Below, one piece after another: positions 15,648 to 25,074 of a stretch of 46,918 nt of DNA (position 1 is the stretch's first letter; each line of letters starts with the position of its first letter). The stretch comes from an uncultured Chitinophaga sp. (GTDB lineage: Bacteria > Bacteroidota > Bacteroidia > Chitinophagales > Chitinophagaceae), in assembly GCF_946479755.1 (NCBI RefSeq), contig NZ_CAMLHC010000046.1, forward strand, positions 1 through 46,918, in the 5' to 3' direction. The translations under genes were made by a program, and so were the position numbers. The notes under the pieces were generated by a model. That model saw only the letters and a list, made by a program, of their open reading frames with translations. It did no database searches and was not told where the DNA came from.

Positions 15648-17180
15648 CTAGTAACCGATAGGATAGGTGTAGTTGCTGACTGGTGGCGCCATATACAATA
15701 CATCTCCGGGGTTGCCTTGTCCTTCCAGGGTGAAATCAGGATTGGCGGCGAGCGTGCCGGACGTTTTACGGAAGGCGCGTACCTTGTAGCGGTTCCCGCT
15801 GGCGGTGCCGACCAGGATGTAATTAAAGTGGAAAGGCGCCTCTGTGTCCCCGCCGTCGGTGTAAGTACGGTGACGGATAAACGTAAGCTGCTCGTCCGGC
15901 GGAAGGGTGTATTGCAGTTGTTCCGCCCCGTTGCTCAGGTTCCTCGACCAGATCTTGTTCCCGACGGAGAAATAAAGGATGTTTTCATCATCCACGATCA
16001 GTCCGTACTGGTCCGCATTATACAACTGCTGCGTGTTAGCGAGCGTATCGTTTTTGATGTGCATGGCGTAGTTGGAAGGTGTCAAGGTGGACAGTATCTT
16101 CAGCGACGGGTTGGTCTTGTCGCGGAACAACGCAACACCACCATAAGGAATACCCGTCTTCAGCCCCATGTACAACAGGGTTTTATTGTTTTTACTGGCA
16201 GACATCGCGGAACCTGGATCGTCGGTGATCGCGGAAAGTACCGGACCGGTACCCGTAGCGGATACGAAGGAGGAACTGGTCTCGTCGAAAAAGAAAGGGT
16301 TCCAGTAAATAGCCGCCAGGAAATACTTCGACAAATGATAAGGCGAGTTATTGTCATCTCTCAGCCGGGCGCCGCCAAACAACCCTGTATTGGCAGATAT
16401 AGTGTAGATGCTGTGCAGGTGTCCATTATTTACCAAAAAGAGACCGGGTGAACCGGCACTGATGCTGGCAGGACTTTTTACGGCCGGCGCTTCATAAAAC
16501 AGGTTGTCAAAATTGTGTATCTCCTGGAAGGTATTGATATCCACGACGCTGGCATCGCTGCCGGAGAGGATAAACAAAGCCCTCGTATTAGCCAGTGTGC
16601 CGGTCACGGTGGATTTGTAGTTGGTATTGAAACCAAACAGGCCAGCTTTGCCCTCCAGCTTTTTATGGTTCATCAGCGAAAACACGTTGTCGATGCGGGA
16701 GGCGGGCGTAATGCCCGCGGGTGTGAGGAAGAGGTCCACATCTGTTTTGCTGCCGTCGTCTTTAGTGACATACCAGCCACGGGTATAGCGGGTGATGACG
16801 TTGAGCGGCGTAGTGACGATGCGGGAGAAGCCGGTGCGCTCATTTTTAGCGCCAAACACCAGCACCCATCCTTTGGCGTTTTGCTTCACAAGATAGTCCA
16901 GCTTCAGTTCGCGCCCGATGGTATCCACTTTCGGAGCAGTGCCCAGCACGTCGGTTTCATAGATGCCCCACCAGTAGGAGAACTGTGCACCGGGGTCGGT
17001 AGAGGTGACTTTCGGCGTGATGATGATCCTGTCTACCAGTGATACTTTACTATAAGCATTTTCTATACCCGTAATAGTGATGGTTTCCCGTGCGTCGTAG
17101 TGATAGTTGCCATGATCTTTGGTGCAGGCGTTCGTCAACAGGAACAGGCAGGCGGCGGGAAGAGTATATATCCATTTCAT
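15648..17180 (-). CDS. PKD-like family lipoprotein
   Basis: 510 aa from the ATG at 17180, which gives a lipoprotein signal (MKWIYTLPAACLFLL, lipobox TNAC, Cys19); an ATG at 17243 would overlap the upstream gene and hide the signal. The mature part begins with KDHGNYHYDARETITITGIE, a PKD-like fold start found in Bacteroidota proteins placed beside DUF4843 and SusD. The rest is beta-rich and propeller-like. It is probably an accessory surface lipoprotein that helps bind the substrate imported by SusC/SusD at 17979-22844. Starts 19 bases after DUF4843. Confidence 0.82.
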   Translation of the reverse strand: MKWIYTLPAACLFLLTNACTKDHGNYHYDARETITITGIENAYSKVSLVDRIIITPKVTSTDPGAQFSYWWGIYETDVLGTAPKVDTIGRELKLDYLVKQNAKGWVLVFGAKNERTGFSRIVTTPLNVITRYTRGWYVTKDDGSKTDVDLFLTPAGITPASRIDNVFSLMNHKKLEGKAGLFGFNTNYKSTVTGTLANTRALFILSGSDASVVDINTFQEIHNFDNLFYEAPAVKSPASISAGSPGLFLVNNGHLHSIYTISANTGLFGGARLRDDNNSPYHLSKYFLAAIYWNPFFFDETSSSFVSATGTGPVLSAITDDPGSAMSASKNNKTLLYMGLKTGIPYGGVALFRDKTNPSLKILSTLTPSNYAMHIKNDTLANTQQLYNADQYGLIVDDENILYFSVGNKIWSRNLSNGAEQLQYTLPPDEQLTFIRHRTYTDGGDTEAPFHFNYILVGTASGNRYKVRAFRKTSGTLAANPDFTLEGQGNPGDVLYMAPPVSNYTYPIGY

Positions 17181-17199
17181 GATGATCAGTTTTGATGCG

Positions 17200-17964
17200 T
17201 TAAGGGAATACAACTTCTCCGTTTTCATCGGAGAGCGGTTCACCAGGATGTGCTTTGTTATATTCCAGCAGCAGGGTTTTGAGTTTCAGCCGCCAGAAAG
17301 TCAGGGAGGCGTTGTCCAGTGCGATGGCGGTCATAAACTCCTGGTCCCATTTCTGTTGGGTTTGCGCAATCATAAAGGCATGTTTTACCACGCTGTACTC
17401 GCCCCAGTAGCTGCGGGTAGCGCCGGCATCCCATACCGGCGGGCGGCTGAGCATGTCCGTCAATTCCACACGGCGCCACAGCTTCCGGGTTTCTCCCGGC
17501 CGGAACTGGTCATTGCTTTTTATCTGCAGCTGCAGTTTTACACTTTGGGTTTTTAACGAGGCGTCCCGCAGCACTACAACAGGCACCAGCGCATGTACGG
17601 CTCCGGCTTTGATCACATACGCCGCTTGCAGCGAAGGGTCGGAGAAAGGCTTGAAATGCACACCGGGGACGGCGTTTTCTTCGTTGGGCAGCGTCACCTG
17701 TTCCAGCGTAAAAGCCCGGTCTTTGTCACTGATGCCGCCGAGGGCATAAATGTCGAAGAACACCGTATCCTGAGTAACGGTAGCTGGTTCGTAATAAAAG
17801 GTGAAAGGTTTTAAGGTGTCCCTCATCTCATAAGAGGCGATATAAATCTGTTCCGGCACGGGACCGAACTGTAAAAGTGCGGCATCATCATACAGCGTGT
17901 ACCGGTCTTTTTTACAGGCAGCCAGCAAGGCGATCAGCAAAGTGAATATGATTGGGTGCTTCAT
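17200..17964 (-). CDS. DUF4843 lipoprotein
   Basis: 254 aa with a lipoprotein signal (lipobox LAAC, Cys17, followed by KKDRYTLYDD). DUF4843 proteins are Bacteroidota surface lipoproteins encoded beside SusC/SusD and a PKD-like protein, exactly as here. Likely immunoglobulin-like sandwich fold; role inferred as accessory binding or assembly. It begins 14 bases after the SusD stop. Confidence 0.85.
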   Translation of the reverse strand: MKHPIIFTLLIALLAACKKDRYTLYDDAALLQFGPVPEQIYIASYEMRDTLKPFTFYYEPATVTQDTVFFDIYALGGISDKDRAFTLEQVTLPNEENAVPGVHFKPFSDPSLQAAYVIKAGAVHALVPVVVLRDASLKTQSVKLQLQIKSNDQFRPGETRKLWRRVELTDMLSRPPVWDAGATRSYWGEYSVVKHAFMIAQTQQKWDQEFMTAIALDNASLTFWRLKLKTLLLEYNKAHPGEPLSDENGEVVFP

Positions 17965-17978
17965 TTTTTACGCTTGTA

Positions 17979-19439
17979 TTATTGAATAAATTCTGTGGGC
18001 GGCAGCGGCACGAGATAGTTCACGGTAGCGGCTGACGGTGCCCACAGGAAACTGGCCTTGGCGGCGTTGATACGTTTGTAAGCAAAGAATGCCTGTCCTT
18101 CTGCAAAGAATTCTTTCCGGTATTCTTTGATGAGTTCCAGCTGTAGTTGCGATGAAGTGGCCGGCAGCGGCGTAGCGGCAGTATTGCGCGCGGTGCGGAA
18201 GGTGTTCCAGTACTGCTGCGCTTCCTGTGCCGGTGCTGTTTCGGCAGCGATCAGGTACATTTCACTGATACGCAACATCGGTATCTGGAAAGGCCCGGCA
18301 ACATCTTCTTTTCCGCTAACGCTGCCCCTGTATTTTTTCAGCATATAGCACCGGTTACCATTCTGGAGAGTGATCAGCTCCCAAAGACTGGACTCCCGGA
18401 TGTCCGTGCCGGTATTACCGTACAGCTGGTTGGTGACGGTCGCCGCGCTGCTGCCTTTTTTCAGGTTGCCGGAGAGAAACTGGCTTTGGTATTTGTCTTT
18501 CAGCTGGAAATCATACAAACCGAAAATATGTTCCATGGAGAGGTTGAGATTACCACCGGCCATATCGCCTAACATGCCGAGCCGGAATTTCGGGCTGCCA
18601 CCGGGATCGGTAGCATTGATCACTTCTTTGGCGCAGGCCAAAGCATTGGTTTTATCCTGGAACCAGAGATAGGCGCGGGCCTGCAGCGCTTTTACCGCGT
18701 AATAGTTCATCCGCAGAAAGCGGAAAGCGGCGTAGCTGTTGTCTGGTTTGAAACCGGAGCCACTGCCATTAGGTTTCGCCAGGTCTGCAAGGGAGTAGCG
18801 GGTAACAGGGTCTGCTTCTTTTTGCAGGGCGGCGGCATCTTCCAGGTCTTTCAGCAGTTCCGTACGGTATTGTTCATAGCTGAGGTGCGGGTGAGGTGTT
18901 TTCGAAAGGGTTTTTACGTAAGGCAATACGGTGCTGCCCTGGATATTACCCGGCACGGGACCGAAGAGGCGCAACAGATCGAGGTGGCAATACGCCCGCA
19001 AGGCAAGGCATTCGCCTTTGATCATCTCATAAGCGCCTGCGGAGGTGAACACGTTGCGCTGTGCGTCTACCTGTTCGAGGATAGCGTTAATGCTGGCGAT
19101 GATTTTATATTCCTGTCCGTACATAGTGGCCAGGGTACGCTGTACGCCATCGTCTGCGTAGTTGAACAGGCCGAGGCGTTGCTCTGTGGAGTTGCTCGTG
19201 ATATCCCAGGAAGACGCCAGGTTTTCGATGGTGCCGAAAGTCATCTGCTGACCATAAGCGCCGGTGGCCTTCATCTGGATGTATACGCCGGTCAGCGCAT
19301 CCTGGAAACCGCTTTCCGTGGTGAAAAGCAGGTCGGCCGGCATTTGTGTGCGTGGCTGTACGTTGAGCCATTTTTTACAGGAAGAGCAGCAGAGCGTCAG
19401 CCCCAGTAATCCCACTGATATATATTTTGTGATTGACAT
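17979..19439 (-). CDS. SusD/RagB-family lipoprotein
   Basis: 486 aa, with lipoprotein signal (SSC, Cys21) and the SusD-type N-terminus KKWLNVQPRTQMPADLLF. Further family features are the EYKIIASINAIL helix, GECLALRAYCHLDLLRLFGPV, and a C-terminal RISEMYLIAAE followed by LIKEYRKEFFAEGQAFFAYKR. It would cap the SusC channel encoded 18 bases upstream and bind the same nutrient. Complete and of normal length. Confidence 0.95.
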   Translation of the reverse strand: MSITKYISVGLLGLTLCCSSCKKWLNVQPRTQMPADLLFTTESGFQDALTGVYIQMKATGAYGQQMTFGTIENLASSWDITSNSTEQRLGLFNYADDGVQRTLATMYGQEYKIIASINAILEQVDAQRNVFTSAGAYEMIKGECLALRAYCHLDLLRLFGPVPGNIQGSTVLPYVKTLSKTPHPHLSYEQYRTELLKDLEDAAALQKEADPVTRYSLADLAKPNGSGSGFKPDNSYAAFRFLRMNYYAVKALQARAYLWFQDKTNALACAKEVINATDPGGSPKFRLGMLGDMAGGNLNLSMEHIFGLYDFQLKDKYQSQFLSGNLKKGSSAATVTNQLYGNTGTDIRESSLWELITLQNGNRCYMLKKYRGSVSGKEDVAGPFQIPMLRISEMYLIAAETAPAQEAQQYWNTFRTARNTAATPLPATSSQLQLELIKEYRKEFFAEGQAFFAYKRINAAKASFLWAPSAATVNYLVPLPPTEFIQ

Positions 19440-19457
19440 GATTAACTTGATTTCGTG

Positions 19458-22400
19458 TTAGAACAATGCGGTGAGTGTCAGGGATGTCTGCCTGGAGAAA
19501 GGATAGGTAGTACCTCTTTCCCGGCTGACGGTGGACAGATAGAACACATCGGCCATATTCGCGGAAAGGGAGAGGACTGACATCTTCATCTTTTTAACGA
19601 ACCCGGACCGCCAGTCGTACTGGAAATTAGCGTTTTGCAGGGTCAGCGTGCTTTCGTCCTGCACAAAGCGGGAGGTCCTGTTGGTGGGCGTAGTGACCAG
19701 CAGTCCTTTGAAAGCGGCCCTGTCACCGGGTTGCTGCCAGCGGTCTTCGTACACACGTGCGTCCACGTTATAGTGGTAGTCCGCATTTTCCACTTTGTTG
19801 ATGAGTGTCTGGTTGTATAGCTGTCCGCCGAAACGGTAGCCAAACACCAGGTTCATGGAGAAACCACGGTAACGGACCATCGAGCTGAAGTTGCCGAAGT
19901 AGGCGGGCTCGCTGATGCCGCTGGCGCGGAGGTCCAGTGAGTTCCAGGTATAGGTAGGCTGCCCGTTGCGGTCAACATATATCTCTTTGCCGGTGCTGGG
20001 ATCGATGCCCATGGAAGGTACTACCCAGATGGTATTGGAAGAGTAGCCTTCTTTATAAAGGATACCCGGTAGGGCGCCGGCAGCATTTTCCGTTGTTTTC
20101 TGCGCGGCTTTTAACGCATCGGATATCTCCACGATCCTGTTCACATTATGTACCAGCGCGCCGCTCACGCTCCAGGAGAAAGCTTTCTTCGGTATACGTA
20201 CCAGGAAAGCAGTGGCTTTGAGTTCCAGGCCACGGTTTTCCAGTTTCCCGATATTCTCAATATAACTGGGGAAGCCATTGGAGGCGGGCAGGTTCACGGA
20301 AGATATCATGCCGTTGGTGCTCTCGATGTAGTAGTCCGCTATCAGTGACAACCGGCGGTCGAACAGTTCTGTTTCGAGCCCGATGTTATAATTCATTTTC
20401 TGCTGCCATTTCAGTCCGGGGTTACCTAAGCCCTGCAGGAAGGCGCCGGTCCAGTTGTGATAACGGTCGTTGGTATAATACTGATAGGTGGAAAGCGCCT
20501 GATAGGCGTTGAAGTTCTGAGAACCGGTAACGCCCGCGGAGGCCCGCAGTTTGAGACGGTTGATGAAACGCATATCGCTGAAGAACCGTTCTTTGTGCAG
20601 GTTCCAGCCAACGCCTACTGACCAGAAGGGAGCGAACCGGTTGAGCCGTCCGAACTGGGAAGCGCCGTCGGCGCGCAGGGAGGCGTCTACATAGTATCGT
20701 TCGTCATAGGTATAGTTCATGCTGCCGGTAAGACCTATCGCGCGGGTGAGACTTTCGGTGCCGCCTGGTTTGCCGCCTTCGGCATATTGCAGGGCCATAG
20801 AGATAAAATCAAAGTTGGGGTTGGTGAACCCTTCGGCGAGGAAGCTGTAGCCGGAGCCTTTTGCCTCACGGATGTTGTAGTCCAGGCCCATAAACACCGC
20901 ATGTTTATCGAACTGGCGGGTGTAGCTGAGGTTCACGCTTGCATCGTACCGGTAGCCTTTATTAACGCCATATTGGTAAGATCCACGGCGCAGGATATTT
21001 TCCATGGTGGCAAAGGCGGTATGGTCCGCAGGCCGGAAGTAGTTGGAGTCTGAATTGAGTTTGGTCACCCCCAGTCTCGCGCGGAATACGAGATCATGAT
21101 GCAGTGTCCATTCCATGGAGAGGTTATTGGTGATGTCTGTAGTCTGGTATCGCTGGAAAGTGTTGAGGGTGGCGTTGTACAGCGGGTTTACCGGGAGTGA
21201 CTGGCCCCAGCGGCCGGTGTAGATATCGGAGCCGGGATCGCCCAGCTGTTTTCTGATGCGGCCTTTTTCATCATAGGGCGCCCAGTAAGGGTTCATCTGC
21301 ACATAGTCGGAAAAGGAGCCGTAAGGAGATTCCTGGCTTTCGCCGAGACCGATGAGCAGGTTGTTGGTAAAACGCAGGTTTTTGTAATAGTAGCTCAGCC
21401 CGATGGTGCCGTTGAAAACGCGGCGGAAAGAGCCTTTCATGGCGCCCTGTATATCGTTCAGCTGTGCAGATACGGAATACCTGAAAGTATTGTCGCCGCC
21501 TTCCATGCGCAGGTTGTGGCGTTGACCGACGCCGGTGCGCAGCGGTTTGGAAAGCCAGTCGGTTTCTACGCCGCGATTCACTTCGCTCATGAGGTAGTTG
21601 TAGTATTGTTTCAGTGGCACGTCGTGTTCGGCGCGGACATTGTCATACAGTCCGGTGATACGTTCCAACTCCAGTTTCTCGCGGGCTTTCAATACATGAT
21701 AGCCGGTGAGGTCGGGCATTTCCACGTTCAGGTCGCCGCGGTAGGAGAGGCGTAGTTTGCCGGGCAGCGGCGCTTTGGTTTTGATCACGATAACGCCGTT
21801 GGCGCCACGGGAGCCATAGATAGCCGTAGCGGAGGCGTCTTTCAGCAGGGTGATAGACTCCACTTCATTCTGGTTGATGTCCAGCAGTTTCTGCAGCGTG
21901 GACTCAAACCCGTCGAGGATGACGAGGGGCGTATTCATGCCTACTCTCGTTTCGTCCTGCAGTTCGTTGACGTTAGGGAGACTGGAATTGCCGCGGATCT
22001 GTATCTCAGGCATCCGGTTGGGATTGGAGCCGAAAGCATTGCTTTCCACGATATTGAACGAAGGGTCGATGTTACGGAGGGAGGTCACCAGGTTGCGGTT
22101 GCCGAAGGTGGCCAGCTGTTCAGCCGTTACCGTGGTAGCAGCCCCGGTAAAGCTCTCCTTTTTGCGGGTGAAGATACCGGTGGTCACCACCACCTCGTTG
22201 ATCTTGTTGTCTGCCGGCTTTAATAGAATACGCAGGTCTTCCGCTTTTGTAAAACGTATTTCCTGTGTCAGATAGCCCATGTACGAAATCACGAGTATGC
22301 CGGAGTTGTTGGGTGCTTCGAGGGAGAACCGGCCGTTTCCGTCGGTGATGGCGCCGATGGCGGTGCCTTTCACGCCTACCGTGGCTCCCGGCAGGGGCTT

Positions 22401-22844
22401 GTTGCCCTCGGAGAGCACCTGGCCGGTGAGCTTCACCGTAAGTACAGCAACGGGATTATCTTTCGTTGTTGGTATGGTAGCTGGAGGCCTTGCCTTTACT
22501 ACTACCAGGTCCTGATCGATGCTGTACGTCAGTGGGAAGCCGCTCAGGCATTGGTCCAGAGCCTCTTTGACGGACACGTTCCTGACATCGATACTGATCG
22601 TCTGCGTATTTTTTAATACGCTCTCATCCCACAGAAAGGAAAAACCAGATTGTTTTTTAATCTCGTTCAACACTTGCCGGAGCGGGACATTTTTAACCGA
22701 CAATGTAATTTTCTGCGCGTATCCCGTAGCGCTCACCTGCATCAGTGCAAATAATAAAAGTGTAACAGTAAGCTTCATTGCCAGAAGGATTTTGGTTGAA
22801 ATCTTCGGTTGAGACAACAGAAAGCCGCAAAGATTTTTTTGCAT
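19458..22844 (-). CDS. SusC/RagA TonB-linked transducer with N-terminal STN domain
   Basis: 1128 aa from the ATG at 22844; an upstream ATG (22967) adds 41 residues that look like non-coding leader. In order: long N-terminus with signal ending at GYAQ (about 43), STN/secretin-like domain (45-117; KNVPLRQVLNEIKKQSG), carboxypeptidase-regulatory-like domain (138-212), plug with EVVVT and the NPLVILDGF variant, and barrel. The STN domain is the part that contacts FecR, and the FecR and ECF sigma genes lie directly upstream, so this transporter probably signals substrate presence through the envelope to induce its own locus. Confidence 0.95.
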   Translation of the reverse strand: MQKNLCGFLLSQPKISTKILLAMKLTVTLLLFALMQVSATGYAQKITLSVKNVPLRQVLNEIKKQSGFSFLWDESVLKNTQTISIDVRNVSVKEALDQCLSGFPLTYSIDQDLVVVKARPPATIPTTKDNPVAVLTVKLTGQVLSEGNKPLPGATVGVKGTAIGAITDGNGRFSLEAPNNSGILVISYMGYLTQEIRFTKAEDLRILLKPADNKINEVVVTTGIFTRKKESFTGAATTVTAEQLATFGNRNLVTSLRNIDPSFNIVESNAFGSNPNRMPEIQIRGNSSLPNVNELQDETRVGMNTPLVILDGFESTLQKLLDINQNEVESITLLKDASATAIYGSRGANGVIVIKTKAPLPGKLRLSYRGDLNVEMPDLTGYHVLKAREKLELERITGLYDNVRAEHDVPLKQYYNYLMSEVNRGVETDWLSKPLRTGVGQRHNLRMEGGDNTFRYSVSAQLNDIQGAMKGSFRRVFNGTIGLSYYYKNLRFTNNLLIGLGESQESPYGSFSDYVQMNPYWAPYDEKGRIRKQLGDPGSDIYTGRWGQSLPVNPLYNATLNTFQRYQTTDITNNLSMEWTLHHDLVFRARLGVTKLNSDSNYFRPADHTAFATMENILRRGSYQYGVNKGYRYDASVNLSYTRQFDKHAVFMGLDYNIREAKGSGYSFLAEGFTNPNFDFISMALQYAEGGKPGGTESLTRAIGLTGSMNYTYDERYYVDASLRADGASQFGRLNRFAPFWSVGVGWNLHKERFFSDMRFINRLKLRASAGVTGSQNFNAYQALSTYQYYTNDRYHNWTGAFLQGLGNPGLKWQQKMNYNIGLETELFDRRLSLIADYYIESTNGMISSVNLPASNGFPSYIENIGKLENRGLELKATAFLVRIPKKAFSWSVSGALVHNVNRIVEISDALKAAQKTTENAAGALPGILYKEGYSSNTIWVVPSMGIDPSTGKEIYVDRNGQPTYTWNSLDLRASGISEPAYFGNFSSMVRYRGFSMNLVFGYRFGGQLYNQTLINKVENADYHYNVDARVYEDRWQQPGDRAAFKGLLVTTPTNRTSRFVQDESTLTLQNANFQYDWRSGFVKKMKMSVLSLSANMADVFYLSTVSRERGTTYPFSRQTSLTLTALF

Positions 22845-22917
22845 ACCTTTGTGTGGATTTTGAGTTAATAAAATAGCAGTTCCGACAATTGTTATAGAAT
22901 ATGACTCAAAGCTATTC

Positions 22918-22943
22918 CTGGGTCCCGCACCACCGGGATCCAG
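22918..22943 (+). terminator. Hairpin with T-run between FecR and SusC
   Basis: A 10-bp stem with one G-T pair (22918-22927 with 22934-22943), 6-base loop, followed on the plus strand by TCTTTTTTT. Both neighbours are on the minus strand. It could stop antisense transcription, or on the minus strand act as a hairpin in the FecR-SusC junction. No U-run follows on the minus strand. Confidence 0.45.
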
Positions 22944-22975
22944 TCTTTTTTTAAGCCATAACAACAATACTTATT

Positions 22976-24169
22976 TTAATTTCCGACGATCAGCCTGCGG
23001 CCTTCCAGCCGGCATGGCACGCCGTTCTCCTGTAAAGCCCGCACCACTCTTGAAAGTGCCAGGCTACGGTCGAGGGAGCCTCCAAATGTTCTTTTTTCTA
23101 TTGTTCCTGTATATACCACTTCCACGTCATACCACCGGGCCACCTGTTGCATCAGCCCTTTCACATCCATACCATCGAGTACAAACTGCCCGTTTCGCCA
23201 GGCCATCACGGTTTCGGTATCTACTGCTTTTTGTACGGTGATGGCACCGGAAATCCGTGCCTGCTGGCCCGGACGGATAATGTGGGCATCTTCTTTCCTG
23301 CTCACTTTTACCATGCCTTCCAGCAGTGTTACTTTCGCGGTAGATGCTTCCTGGTAACTGTTGATGTTGAAATGAGTACCTAGTACCAGTACCTCCCAAT
23401 CGGCATGTTTGACGCGGAAAGGCTTTGCTGCCAGCTGCGCTACTTCAAAATAGGCTTCGCCGGTTACCTCCACGATCCGTTCGCTGCCTGAAAACTGTAC
23501 AGGGAAATACAAGGATGATTCATTGTTAAGCCATACTTTGGTGCCGTCGCTGAGGGTGAGATGGATGACCTTACTGCCCCGCGGGTTTAGCAGCGTGTTA
23601 TAGGCGTTGGCGGAACTTGGGCCGGCGCCGGCTGACGAATAGGCGACCGCATCGTCGGCCAGTTTTACGAGGTCCGCCCCGGATTGCCGGATGGCGGCGT
23701 GTTGCGACAGGCTGTCCAGGTATATGGTTTCTCCGCCGGGCAATATGATCCGTGCCAGGCTTTTGCCGGGCGGCGTTACTTCGATGTTCTTTGCGATGGT
23801 GACTGGCGGCCGGACGCTGGTCTTTCTCGATGACCAGAAGAACACGCTGCCGGCCAAACCCAGCAGGATGGCCGCTGCCGCCGCTGGTTTTAACCACTTT
23901 CTTATTAGTATGGGTGTCAACGGCACTGCTGGTGCAGCTTTCAGGGGATAGCTTTCTTTCAGCTTTTCCCAGGCCGCTTCATGATCATAAGCGTATAGCT
24001 GTTCCAGTTGGTGCGACAGATGGGTTTTGTCATTCACCTGTTCAAAGAAGGTACGTGCCTTTTCTGACCCGGAAACCCAGGACCGGAGCTCGTTTTCTTC
24101 CTCCTTTGTCAGTGTCCCGCCGAGGTGTCCTGAGATCAGTTCCGCGATTCGGTTGATAAATTCACTCAT
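22976..24169 (-). CDS. FecR-family anti-sigma factor
   Basis: 397-aa inner-membrane signal transducer. The cytoplasmic N-terminus (1-90) would bind the sigma factor, a single membrane helix lies at about 94-112, then comes the periplasmic FecR domain (about 190-290; GSKVIHLTLSDGTKVWLNNESS, GEAYFEVA) and a C-terminal DUF4974/STN-like module (about 325-395) that would dock to the STN domain of SusC. Standard length and order. It lies between the sigma gene (137-base gap) and the STN-SusC gene. Confidence 0.94.
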   Translation of the reverse strand: MSEFINRIAELISGHLGGTLTKEEENELRSWVSGSEKARTFFEQVNDKTHLSHQLEQLYAYDHEAAWEKLKESYPLKAAPAVPLTPILIRKWLKPAAAAAILLGLAGSVFFWSSRKTSVRPPVTIAKNIEVTPPGKSLARIILPGGETIYLDSLSQHAAIRQSGADLVKLADDAVAYSSAGAGPSSANAYNTLLNPRGSKVIHLTLSDGTKVWLNNESSLYFPVQFSGSERIVEVTGEAYFEVAQLAAKPFRVKHADWEVLVLGTHFNINSYQEASTAKVTLLEGMVKVSRKEDAHIIRPGQQARISGAITVQKAVDTETVMAWRNGQFVLDGMDVKGLMQQVARWYDVEVVYTGTIEKRTFGGSLDRSLALSRVVRALQENGVPCRLEGRRLIVGN

Positions 24170-24306
24170 TACGATGGTTGGTAAAAATTAACAGGGAGAT
24201 ATTCTCCCGGTGCATTCAGGTATATACACGAACAGGTGCGCGTTTTGCCTACGCGGTTTTGGATATTTTTTATTGTAGTATGTAGATGACGCTGTAAATC
24301 AAATTG

Positions 24307-24891
24307 TTAAGTGCCAGTTTCTGCCTGGAAAATAATGATAACGGACATACCTTTCAGTAAGGCGGCGCGGAGCAGGCGGACAGCTTTGGCTTTTTGATTC
24401 AGCACTGTTTTGGGGCTGATCTTCATTTGACGGGCGATAGCCCCGGTATCCAGCTTGCTCACAAAAATCAGCTTAAACACTTTACTGCATTGAGGAGGGA
24501 GGGATTCTATCTCCTGGAAAAGGCGTTGCATAATTTCTGCATCGATGAGTTGCAGGTCATCGGCATCGTCATCGGGTTGAAGCAGGTACTGTATTTCCTC
24601 ATGGGAGCGTTCCTGCCGTTTCTTTTGCCGGTGAAGGTCGATACAGGCGTTCCGTGTGGCGGTATAAAGGAATGCTTTTATTTCATAGAGATGATCAAAA
24701 TCATCTTTCTTTTGAAGTAGTTTCAGGAATACGTTCACGGCTACATCCTGCGCCTCTGCTTTGTCTCCCGTAAGCTTTTCGGCAAAATAGCATAGCGGCC
24801 GGTAATGCAGGTCAAATAAATGCCGGACAGCTGTTTCCTCACCGTTCCGGACCCCCTCCAACAAAGTAATTTCATTTAGTGCTTGCGACAT
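24307..24891 (-). CDS. ECF sigma-70 factor, FecI-like
   Basis: 194 aa. Region 2 is around residues 25-60 (LHYRPLCYFAEKLTGDKAEAQDVAVNVFLKLL) and region 4 around 128-180 (LPPQCSKVFKLIFVSKLDTGAIARQMKISPKTVLNQ). It would direct RNA polymerase to the SusC promoter once released by the FecR protein encoded next. The gene has its own consensus promoter (24919-24948), so basal expression does not need the ECF factor itself. Confidence 0.94.
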   Translation of the reverse strand: MSQALNEITLLEGVRNGEETAVRHLFDLHYRPLCYFAEKLTGDKAEAQDVAVNVFLKLLQKKDDFDHLYEIKAFLYTATRNACIDLHRQKKRQERSHEEIQYLLQPDDDADDLQLIDAEIMQRLFQEIESLPPQCSKVFKLIFVSKLDTGAIARQMKISPKTVLNQKAKAVRLLRAALLKGMSVIIIFQAETGT

Positions 24892-24918
24892 TTAAGTATA
24901 AGTTGACAGAACCGCCCG

Positions 24919-24948
24919 CAAAATTAGCAATTTCAGGCTTTTGGCAAA
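24919..24948 (-). promoter_or_regulatory. Consensus Bacteroidota promoter of the ECF sigma gene
   Basis: On the minus strand the -7 box TAATTTTG (24919-24926) fits TAnnTTTG and a TTTG -33 box (24945-24948) lies 18 bases upstream. The box ends 28 bases before the start codon at 24891, giving a short leader. This is one of the two best promoter matches in the window. Confidence 0.7.
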
Positions 24949-25074
24949 ACGGGTAGCCGGAAGGGTTCATGGGTGGACTTAAAATGATATCTACTGTTGG
25001 CAGTCGCGTCGCATTGAGACCGTTTGACTACCTTTTGCTGAAAGTTGTATTTTCGGTGAGAAATCCTATAACCT

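Noticed and set aside
15717..16451. 244-codon open frame on the plus strand
   Set aside because: Antisense shadow of the PKD-like lipoprotein gene; no domain or signal is recognisable.
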